Assembly (NCBI RefSeq): GCF_018402035.1
Contig: NZ_JAGYJN010000001.1
Coordinates: 496,001-560,000, forward strand
Direction: 5' to 3'
Length of the DNA stretch: 64,000 bases
From: Roseicyclus sp.
Lineage (GTDB): Bacteria; Pseudomonadota; Alphaproteobacteria; Rhodobacterales; Rhodobacteraceae
In this document: positions 57,358-64,000 of the stretch, piece after piece
Numbering within the stretch: the first letter of the stretch is position 1
How the letters are laid out: every line of letters starts with the position of its first letter
Position numbers and translations under genes: made by a program
Notes under the pieces: model-generated
The model's input: only the letters and a program-made list of their open reading frames with translations
Told to the model about the DNA's origin: nothing
Database searches by the model: none

Positions 57358-60161
57358 CAATGCGCCACCGCCCAGTTCGGCCCCTGCCCTGCATCGACGA
57401 TGATCGGCACATCAAGATGCACGGCGGGCAAGGCCGCCCCCTCCATCACGTCGCGCGCGCGGGTGATGAGGGTGTCGACAGCAGCCTCATCCACCTCGAA
57501 GAGCAATTCGTCATGGACCTGCAACAGCATGCGCGCGGGCAGATCGCGGGTGGCATCCTCCATGCGGATCATCGCGCGGCGGATGATATCGGCGGCCGTG
57601 CCTTGAATGGGCGCGTTGATCGCGGCGCGCGCGGCAAAGCCCGCACCCGGCCCCTTGGCGTTGATCTCGGGCGTATGGATCTTGCGGCCGAACAGGGTTT
57701 GCACATAACCATTTGATTTCGCGAAGGCTTTGGTCGCGTCCATATAGGCGCGGATGCCGGGGAAACGCTCGAAATAGCGGTCGATAAAACCCTGCGCCTC
57801 GGCGCGCGGGATGCGCAGGTTGCGCGCCAGGCCAAAGCCCGAGATGCCGTAGATCACGCCGAAGTTGATCGCCTTGGCCTGACGGCGCACATCGGGCGTC
57901 ATCTGGTCCAGCGGCACGCCGAACATCTCGGAGGCGGTGGCGGCGTGAATATCCTGCCCCTCGCGAAAGGCCTGTTTCAGCGCATCGATCCCTGCGATAT
58001 GCGCCAAGATGCGCAATTCGATCTGGGAATAGTCCAAGGATACCAGAACCTTGCCCGTGTCAGCCACGAAGGCTTCGCGGATGCGGCGGCCATCTTCGGT
58101 GCGGACGGGGATATTTTGCAGGTTCGGATCGGTCGAGGCCAAACGCCCGGTATTGGCACCCGCGATGACGTAGGAGGTATGCACCCGCCCCGTGTCGCGG
58201 TTGATGTGTTCTTGCAAGGCGTCGGTATAGGTGGATTTCAGCTTTTGGATCTGGCGATAGTCCAGCACGCGGGCGGCAAAATCATGGGTGGCGGCGAGGT
58301 CTTCCAACACCTCGGCGGGTGTCGACCATTGGCCGGTCTTGGTCTTTTCGCCGCCCGCAAGCCCCATCTCTTCGAAGAGGATCTGGCCCACCTGCGCGGG
58401 GGATTGCACGTTGAAGGGGTGGCCCGCGAGGTCAAACAATTCCGCCTCAAGCCCGGCCATTTTCTGGGCAAAAGCGTTGGACATACGGCTGAGCACATCG
58501 CGGTCAACTTTGATACCCGTCATCTCCATCCGCGCGAGAACCGGCACCAGCGGGCGCTCCATCGTCTCGTAGACCGTGGTGACTTGGGCGCGGTGCAGTT
58601 GCGGCTTGAAGGTCTGCCACAGCCGCCATGTCACATCGGCATCCTCGGCGGCATAGGGGGCGGCTTGATCAAGCGGCACCCGGTCGAATGTGATCTGCGA
58701 TTTGCCCGCGCCGATCAATTCCTTGATCGGGATCGGCGTGTGGCCAAGGTAGCGTTCCGATAGCGCATCCATCCCATGGCCGTGCAGCCCGGCGTTCAGC
58801 GCGTAGGACATCAGCATCGTGTCATCGATGGGCGCGACTGCGATCCCGTAACGGGCAAGGATCTTCACATCATATTTGGCGTTTTGCAGGATTTTCAGAA
58901 CCGATGCATCCTCGAGCATCGGTTTGAGCAGGGCCAGCGCCGCATCAAGGCCCATCTGCCCCTCGGCCAGCGCGGTCGAGCCAAAAAGCCCCTCGCCGCC
59001 CTCGGCGCGGTGGGCCAGCGGGATATAGCAGGCCTCATTCGGGCCGGTAGCGAGCGAAATGCCGACCAGATCGGCGGTCATCTCATCAAGGCCGGTGGTT
59101 TCGGTGTCGATGGCGATGGCACCCGTGGCATGGGCCCGCGCGATCCATTGGGCCAGCGCAGCGGCATCGCCGACGATCTGATAGGTGCTGCGGTCGATGG
59201 GCGGCATGGCGGGGGCCGCGTCATGCGCCGGATCGGCCCCGCGCGGGTCGGTATCGATGATGGCGGGTGCGGCCACGCCGAAGCCATCTGCGATGCGCTT
59301 GGTCAGGGTGCGAAACTCCATCTTGGCAAGGAATTCGAGCAAGACCGCCGCCTCGGGTTCGCGCACTTCCAGATCGTCGAGGGTGACATCGATGGGTGTC
59401 TGGTCATCCAAGGTCACAAGCAGCTTGGACAGGCGGATCTGGTCGGCGAAATCGATCAAGGTCTGGCGGCGCTTGGGCTGTGGCACTTCATCTGCCCGTT
59501 CAAGAAGCGCCTCCAAACTCCCGAATTCATTTATAAGAAGTGCGGCGGTCTTGATCCCGATACCGGGCGCGCCGGGGATATTGTCGACACTGTCACCGGC
59601 CAAGGCCTGCACATCGACCACACGGTCGGGGCGGACGCCAAACTTGGCCTCGACCCCCTCGCTGTCGATGCGCAGATTCTTCATCGCGTCAAACATCTCC
59701 ACCCCGCCGCCGACAAGCTGCATCAGATCCTTGTCAGAGGAAATGATCGTGCAGCGCCCCCCCGCCTCGCGGGCTTGGCGGGCAAGGGTGGCGATGATGT
59801 CGTCGGCCTCGTAATTCTCCAGCTCAAGACAGGCGATGTTGAAGGCGCGCGTGGCCTCCCGCGTCAGCGGGATCTGGGGGCGCAAATCCTCGGGCATGGC
59901 CTCGCGGTTGGCCTTGTAGAGGTCGTACATATCGTTGCGAAACGTATGGCTGCCCTTGTCGAACACCACGGCGGCATGGGTGGGCGCATCCGGGCCGGTA
60001 TTGGCCTCGATCATGCGGTGGATCATGTTGCAAAAACCCGAGACCGCCCCGATGGGCAGCCCGTCGGATTTCCGCGTCAGCGGCGGCAGCGCATGATAGG
60101 CGCGGAAGATAAAGGCCGAGCCATCGACGAGATGCAGGTGATGTCCCTTGCCGAATCCCAT
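57357..60161 (-). CDS. polA: DNA polymerase I
   Basis: The 934-residue enzyme has all three domains. The 5' nuclease starts H-L-V-D-G-S-A-F-I-F-R-A-Y-H. The 3'-5' exonuclease keeps the Asp-Glu pair (I-D-T-E-T-T-G-L-D), so proofreading is expected. The polymerase has D-Y-S-Q-I-E-L-R, A-K-A-I-N-F-G-V-I-Y-G and V-H-D-E-L-L-F-E. The start ATG at 60161 has GGGGGAG 9 bases ahead; a GTG at 60170 is also in frame. It fills repair and Okazaki gaps and completes UvrABC excision repair (uvrA is also in this window). Confidence 0.97.
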   Translation of the reverse strand: MGFGKGHHLHLVDGSAFIFRAYHALPPLTRKSDGLPIGAVSGFCNMIHRMIEANTGPDAPTHAAVVFDKGSHTFRNDMYDLYKANREAMPEDLRPQIPLTREATRAFNIACLELENYEADDIIATLARQAREAGGRCTIISSDKDLMQLVGGGVEMFDAMKNLRIDSEGVEAKFGVRPDRVVDVQALAGDSVDNIPGAPGIGIKTAALLINEFGSLEALLERADEVPQPKRRQTLIDFADQIRLSKLLVTLDDQTPIDVTLDDLEVREPEAAVLLEFLAKMEFRTLTKRIADGFGVAAPAIIDTDPRGADPAHDAAPAMPPIDRSTYQIVGDAAALAQWIARAHATGAIAIDTETTGLDEMTADLVGISLATGPNEACYIPLAHRAEGGEGLFGSTALAEGQMGLDAALALLKPMLEDASVLKILQNAKYDVKILARYGIAVAPIDDTMLMSYALNAGLHGHGMDALSERYLGHTPIPIKELIGAGKSQITFDRVPLDQAAPYAAEDADVTWRLWQTFKPQLHRAQVTTVYETMERPLVPVLARMEMTGIKVDRDVLSRMSNAFAQKMAGLEAELFDLAGHPFNVQSPAQVGQILFEEMGLAGGEKTKTGQWSTPAEVLEDLAATHDFAARVLDYRQIQKLKSTYTDALQEHINRDTGRVHTSYVIAGANTGRLASTDPNLQNIPVRTEDGRRIREAFVADTGKVLVSLDYSQIELRILAHIAGIDALKQAFREGQDIHAATASEMFGVPLDQMTPDVRRQAKAINFGVIYGISGFGLARNLRIPRAEAQGFIDRYFERFPGIRAYMDATKAFAKSNGYVQTLFGRKIHTPEINAKGPGAGFAARAAINAPIQGTAADIIRRAMIRMEDATRDLPARMLLQVHDELLFEVDEAAVDTLITRARDVMEGAALPAVHLDVPIIVDAGQGPNWAVAH

Positions 60162-60239
60162 AGGTGCCACTCCCCCGTTACGATGTGATGGGGCGTGTTT
60201 AGCGCGCGGGCGCGGCAGGCGCGACCCCGGTTTTCCCGA

Positions 60240-60431
60240 TCAATCGGTCGATTTCAGGGTTTCGGCGACATCGGCATGGATGAATTTCTTGTCGCAATAG
60301 CCGCATTCGACCCAGCCGCGCTCGGGCGGGATCGACAGCCAGACCCGTGGATGGCCCAAGGCCCCCTCGCCGCCGTCACAGGCGACACGGGTGGTGGTGA
60401 CGATCTCGGTCTCGGGCGGGGCGATGGGCAT
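60240..60431 (-). CDS. CHCC zinc-finger protein (NDUFS6-like)
   Basis: The 63-residue protein has one zinc-binding set C18, H27, C43, C46 ([15 protein letters not shown] then E-C-G-Y-C), the zf-CHCC motif of the complex I accessory subunit NDUFS6. In alphaproteobacteria this small protein is linked to NADH dehydrogenase assembly. The ATG at 60431 gives the family start. It lies 78 bases upstream of polA on the same strand. Confidence 0.88.
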   Translation of the reverse strand: MPIAPPETEIVTTTRVACDGGEGALGHPRVWLSIPPERGWVECGYCDKKFIHADVAETLKSTD

Positions 60432-60521
60432 GGTCGGTGTCCTCGGCTGCGATCTACCTGTGCGATATGGCAGCAAGATCGCGCACGGGCAAGACCATCG
60501 CCCTGTCCCGTCACGCGCGTG

Positions 60522-60902
60522 TCAGGCCGGTTGCAGCATGCGCCCCAAGGGGCGGCCCGACAGAATATGCACATGGTAATGCGGCACCTCTTGGGCGGCG
60601 ACGTCACCGGCATTGGAGATGGTGCGATAGCCCTGCCCGCCCTCGCCCGGCTGAAGCGCAAGCTTTGCGCAGATCTGGGCGATGGTGCGGTTGAAATCGA
60701 CGATCTCGGCATCGGTGGCGGCAAGGCCGAAATGATCGGCGCAGACATAAGGCCCCTTGGGGATCACCAGCACATGCACGGGCGCTTGCGGGTAGATATC
60801 GGCAAAGGCCAGCGTGTGGTCAGTTTCCATCACGGTGTTGTTGGGAATTTCCCCGCGCAAGATGCGCGCAAAGATGTTCTGCGGGTCATAGGAATAGGCC
60901 AT
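60522..60902 (-). CDS. HIT family nucleotide-binding protein
   Basis: The 126-residue protein has the catalytic histidine triad H108-Y-H110-V-H112 and the family start I-F-A-R-I-L-R-G-E-I-P. It is a HINT-type nucleotide hydrolase, likely acting on adenosine phosphoramidates. It is near the glycosyltransferase gene by 12 bases, on the same strand, so co-transcription is possible but functional linkage is doubtful. Confidence 0.93.
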   Translation of the reverse strand: MAYSYDPQNIFARILRGEIPNNTVMETDHTLAFADIYPQAPVHVLVIPKGPYVCADHFGLAATDAEIVDFNRTIAQICAKLALQPGEGGQGYRTISNAGDVAAQEVPHYHVHILSGRPLGRMLQPA

Positions 60903-60914
60903 CTCGCTCCCCTG

Positions 60915-62492
60915 TCAGTCTGCGAACAGATATGGGGTTTCAGCCAGCTCTTGCGCGGTGTCTAGATCAATATTGAAAAACTCGGCCAAAACTTGGGCGT
61001 TTTCGGCTGGGCGGCGGTCTTGGCGCATGCGCCAATGGCGCGGAAACTCGGCGTCGCGGATGCGCACGGATTCATCGTCGAACTCATGGCGCAGCGTCGG
61101 TAACATGCGCCCGATCACATCGCTTGAGGTCTCGGCGGTGGCAAGCCCCACACGCATCGCATGCCCAACCAGATATTGGTCGTCAAAGACGCATTGCAGT
61201 TCGAGAATGCGCGCATTGGCCCGGTCGGTCATGAAATCTTGCATCAAGTCGACATTGGCCGGGTCCAGACAGATCACCAGCTGGTCGGTGCGGTAATAAT
61301 CAAACAACATCCGCATCAGGGCGCGGCGGTGGCGATTGCGCTTTTCCAAGGTCCGTTCGATCCCGCCCAGATGCGGCACGGCACAGGTCGCCTCATCAAA
61401 GAGATACTCCATCCCCCGTAGCTCAAGCCGATGCGCGCTGGCATGCAGCAAACGCTTGGCCACATGCCATTTTTTGCACACGATCATGTAAAGATCGCGG
61501 TCCACGCCCAGCGTGCTTTCACGCTCCCAAAATCGGGTGCCATAGCGTTTGCCGATCCTGCCCCGCCCGGTCAGGAAAGCGTGAAGCTTTTCCCCCTCTT
61601 GGCTGGTCGCGAAATCGACACGGTCCGATTGCCATAGCGCGCCCAGCTGATCCTTGAGCAGCGCCGCCTCGGGGCTGATTTTGCGCGCAAAAAGATAGTC
61701 TTGGCTGATCAAGAGGTTGTATTGATCATTATAAAAGGTCACCGGCATGCCATAGTCGCTGAACAGTTTGAAGGTCAGCGTGCGGCTTTCAATCTCGCGC
61801 TCTGGCACAAGATGGCGGGCGAGTGTTTGAAAAAACGTCTCGTCCGGGATCCATGTGGTTGCGAAAAAGCGCACCACATCGGGGCGCTCGCGGCAAAACG
61901 CGAGCATCCGCTCAATCGTGCGTCGGCGCAGGCACCACCACTGGCTACCGATCTGCACCTCGATATCGGCGGGGATGCGGCGGGTCAGCTTGAACCGCTT
62001 TTGGAAGTTGTAGCTGCGATAAAAAAGCTGTTTTTGCGTGCGCTCGTTGAACCAATGGCGATAGATCAGGCGTTCTTCCTTGAGGCCCGTCTTGATCCAA
62101 TCCGAGGTGAAGAAATTGAACGCCTCGATATAGTCGCGGTCGGTCGCATCGAGAAAGCGATGCGCATAGGCGGCGGATTTGACCGGCAAGCAATCGCCCG
62201 AAAGCATGTAGAAATGCGTGGCGGCGGGGAATGCAGCTTCGGCCGCTTCAACCGCGTTGAGCGTGGCGCGTACCAAGCTCCAACCGCCCCAGCCGCATTT
62301 GACCCGCTTCTTGGCAAAAACCACCCCGGGATTGTCGGCAAGCGCCTGTGTGATGGCGGCATAATCGGCGGGTTTTGCGCGGGCATCGAAATGGATGGCC
62401 ACAAAATCACCTGTCGCGGTCAGCCGCTCGGCCTGTTTGATGATGGCGGGCGCATCTTTGTGACACAGCAAGATGAACGCGATTTTTGCCAT
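60915..62492 (-). CDS. Core-2/I-branching-like glycosyltransferase (DUF5928-type)
   Basis: The 525-residue protein has a GT14-like catalytic region (about residues 1-270) related to eukaryotic core-2 N-acetylglucosaminyltransferases and xylosyltransferase: I-A-F-I-L-L-C-H-K-D near the start, the V-K-C-G-W-G-G-W-S-L-V segment, F-Y-M-L-S-G-D-C-L-P-V-K-S, and S-Q-W-W-C-L-R-R. The C-terminal half (about 300-525) has no catalytic motif I recognise and may bind acceptor. It adds a sugar to some surface glycan. The divergent neighbour is a carbohydrate sulfotransferase, so the two may build a sulfated glycan. Confidence 0.8.
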   Translation of the reverse strand: MAKIAFILLCHKDAPAIIKQAERLTATGDFVAIHFDARAKPADYAAITQALADNPGVVFAKKRVKCGWGGWSLVRATLNAVEAAEAAFPAATHFYMLSGDCLPVKSAAYAHRFLDATDRDYIEAFNFFTSDWIKTGLKEERLIYRHWFNERTQKQLFYRSYNFQKRFKLTRRIPADIEVQIGSQWWCLRRRTIERMLAFCRERPDVVRFFATTWIPDETFFQTLARHLVPEREIESRTLTFKLFSDYGMPVTFYNDQYNLLISQDYLFARKISPEAALLKDQLGALWQSDRVDFATSQEGEKLHAFLTGRGRIGKRYGTRFWERESTLGVDRDLYMIVCKKWHVAKRLLHASAHRLELRGMEYLFDEATCAVPHLGGIERTLEKRNRHRRALMRMLFDYYRTDQLVICLDPANVDLMQDFMTDRANARILELQCVFDDQYLVGHAMRVGLATAETSSDVIGRMLPTLRHEFDDESVRIRDAEFPRHWRMRQDRRPAENAQVLAEFFNIDLDTAQELAETPYLFAD

Positions 62493-62636
62493 GCCACAAA
62501 CAACTCACCAGAAAATGTCCCTATTGGTTTCATAGCAGCAACGAACGGAAGTTGAAGAGATAGATCTTTTTACGCAATATAGGCCCACCCGCCCCGATGC
62601 TGGGGCGCAACAGAACAGAATCACGAGGGGCAGCAC

Positions 62637-63455
62637 ATGGGTTTCCCAGGAACCTGGATGACACAAAGCGAAAGCGTGATTTACCGGGTGGTCCCCAAAT
62701 GCGCCTGTTCGACCATCGGCCAGATCATGTTCTATTCCGATCATGCGGAATATTTCGACGGTGACATCCATGATGCCACTTACGGCCTGCACAAATGGTC
62801 GATCGAGGCGAGCCAACCCGTGATCGAGGCGGCTGTGAAGGGGCAAAAATCTTTTACCTTCACCTGCGTGCGCAACCCCTATACCCGCGTCCTTTCGAGC
62901 TTTTTCGACAAGATCTGCGGCATTCAGCGCAACGGCAAACGCTATCGCGGCAACCTTGTGCCGCTGTTGATCCAGAAATACGGGATCGAGGTCGGTGGCG
63001 ATGACGGCAAGGGCGAGTTCGACCAGATCGCCTCGTTCCGACGGTTCCTCCTGTTCGTGCGCGACACGATCCGCTGGCTTCGCCCGATGGAGCCTGACAT
63101 CCATTGGTCGGCCATGTCGGGCCATGTCTCGACGCTGATTGCCAATGGTGGGCGCTACAACCAGATCTTTTGGACTGAAAAGTTCAACGAGGGCATGCAA
63201 AGCGTGCTCGACGGGATCGAGACACGCCACCCCGTCGATCTTTCACAGGTGCCGCGCTTCAACGAAAGCGAGGGGCATGGCCCCAAGCGGCTGCACCCGG
63301 TTGAGGATTACTTTGACGATCTCTCCATGCACCTCATGCGCGAGATTTATCACCGCGATTTCGCGCTGTTTCGCTATGATTTCGACAATCCCGCCAACAA
63401 GATGCCCACAGGCGAGATCGATCTGGACGAGGTGCATGCCAAGCTGGGTGATTAA
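62637..63455 (+). CDS. Sulfotransferase family 2 protein (carbohydrate sulfotransferase)
   Basis: The 272-residue protein has the 5'-phosphosulfate loop (V-P-K-C-A-C-S-T-I, residues 19-27) and the 3'-phosphate motif (R79-N-P-Y-T-R-V-L-S-S) of PAPS-dependent sulfotransferases. The Cys-rich P-K-C-A-C form is typical of the carbohydrate sulfotransferase branch. No signal peptide is seen, so it would act in the cytosol. The ATG at 62637 follows GAGGGG. It is divergent from the glycosyltransferase (144 bases of AT-rich DNA between) and convergent with the kinase gene. Confidence 0.85.
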   Translation: MGFPGTWMTQSESVIYRVVPKCACSTIGQIMFYSDHAEYFDGDIHDATYGLHKWSIEASQPVIEAAVKGQKSFTFTCVRNPYTRVLSSFFDKICGIQRNGKRYRGNLVPLLIQKYGIEVGGDDGKGEFDQIASFRRFLLFVRDTIRWLRPMEPDIHWSAMSGHVSTLIANGGRYNQIFWTEKFNEGMQSVLDGIETRHPVDLSQVPRFNESEGHGPKRLHPVEDYFDDLSMHLMREIYHRDFALFRYDFDNPANKMPTGEIDLDEVHAKLGD

Positions 63456-63467
63456 GCGGACAAGGCG

Positions 63468-64000
63468 CTAGGCAAGCCCCGCCTCGGCAAAGACTTCGGA
63501 CAGGGGGCGCTGGGGGCGCGGGCCGATATGGCGGATCACCTCGGCGGCGGCGGCAACACCCATGCGGCCCGCAGTTTCAAGGTCGCGGCCCATGGCCATG
63601 CCCGCCAAAAAGCCAGCGGCGAATTGATCGCCTGCGCCGGTTGCATCGACCGGGGTGATGCGGGTCACTGGCACCTCGACCCGCTCGGCCCCGCGCAGAA
63701 TCTTCACCGGCTCGCCCGAATGGGTGCAAACGACCAGATCGCAGATCGCGGCCGCGCGGCCCAGCGCATCATCCAAATCGTCGGTCTGGTAAAGCGCCAG
63801 CCATTCCTCGTGGTTGCCGATGACGTAATCCATCTGGCCTTCGATCAGCGCCAGAAAATCGGCCCGGTGACGGTCGACGCAGAAGGGATCGGACAGCGTG
63901 ATCCCCACCTTGCCGCCGCCTGCCCGGCAGTGATCGGCGGCGGCGTGAAAGGCTGATTTCCCCTCGGGCTTGTCGTAAAGATACCCCTCAAGAAATAGCC
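63468..64000 (-). CDS. PfkB-family sugar/adenosine kinase, 5' end cut by window
   Basis: Only the C-terminal 177 residues are visible; the gene continues past position 64000. The PfkB signature D-A-T-G-A-G-D-Q-F-A-A-G-F with its catalytic Asp and anion hole, and the upstream L-E-G-Y-L-Y-D-K-P-E segment, match the adenosine/ribokinase family common in Rhodobacterales. The G-N-H-E-E-W motif in the middle is also usual. Its stop is 12 bases from the stop of the convergent sulfotransferase. Substrate is not certain. Confidence 0.88.
   Translation of the reverse strand, partial: LFLEGYLYDKPEGKSAFHAAADHCRAGGGKVGITLSDPFCVDRHRADFLALIEGQMDYVIGNHEEWLALYQTDDLDDALGRAAAICDLVVCTHSGEPVKILRGAERVEVPVTRITPVDATGAGDQFAAGFLAGMAMGRDLETAGRMGVAAAAEVIRHIGPRPQRPLSEVFAEAGLA

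Overview
This window is a continuous stretch of an alphaproteobacterial chromosome, very probably a member of the Rhodobacterales (Roseobacter/Rhodobacter group). The evidence is the high GC content, a DUF1476-type zeta subunit of F1Fo-ATPase, a DUF5930-type M23 peptidase next to a bactofilin, a core-2-like glycosyltransferase of the roseobacter type, a GTTC-N7-GTTC SOS box in front of uvrA, GANTC (CcrM) sites, a corrinoid-dependent split methionine synthase module and an RNase E with a large acidic insert in its S1 domain. I found no rRNA, tRNA, insertion sequence, prophage or CRISPR array. Both ends cut genes: bamB on the left and an adenosine-kinase-like pfkB gene on the right.

Layout. Positions 1-1304 hold the envelope pair bamB/yfgM. 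Positions 1403-6538 hold an RND efflux operon behind two copies of one palindromic operator. Positions 6660-18721 hold a minus-strand run: uvrA, two MFS transporters, lpd, a DUF924 gene, queA and a giant AsmA/YhdP-like protein. Positions 18817-24573 hold bcp, a DUF455 ferritin-like protein, M23 peptidase plus bactofilin, a DUF2189 membrane protein and an amidase. Positions 24736-34685 hold prfB, PBP1A, amiC, an aminotransferase, a DsbA-like thiol protein and rne. Positions 35118-39988 hold a DctBD-like two-component pair and purQ-purS-purC. Positions 40160-44192 hold the zeta subunit and the homocysteine methyltransferase/corrinoid protein pair, followed by a DMT transporter and DUF1638. Positions 44246-46992 hold sufE, a lipoprotein, rnd and DUF2267. 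Positions 47229-56290 form a central-carbon block: gap, a small membrane protein gene, a second gap, pgk, class I fba, ftsB and pdhABC. Positions 56414-60902 hold an rRNA pseudouridine synthase, a YjbR protein, polA, a CHCC zinc finger and a HIT protein. Positions 60915-63455 hold a divergent glycosyltransferase/sulfotransferase pair.

How the genes work together. The 47-56 kb block takes triose phosphates to acetyl-CoA. Its members (gap1, gap2, pdhA), and lpd 40 kb away, carry LacI-type palindromes with a central CG, which suggests shared control. The PBP1A/AmiC/M23/bactofilin/FtsB genes are cell-wall growth and division functions. FtsB sits behind four clustered CcrM methylation sites. uvrA is preceded by a canonical alphaproteobacterial LexA box that overlaps the stop codon of the upstream MFS gene, and it carries an in-frame 63-bp element made of nested inverted repeats.

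Limits. All functions were assigned by reading protein motifs. No database search, folding or alignment was run. Start codons were moved from the longest ORF where family length, overlap with a neighbour or a Shine-Dalgarno sequence supported it.
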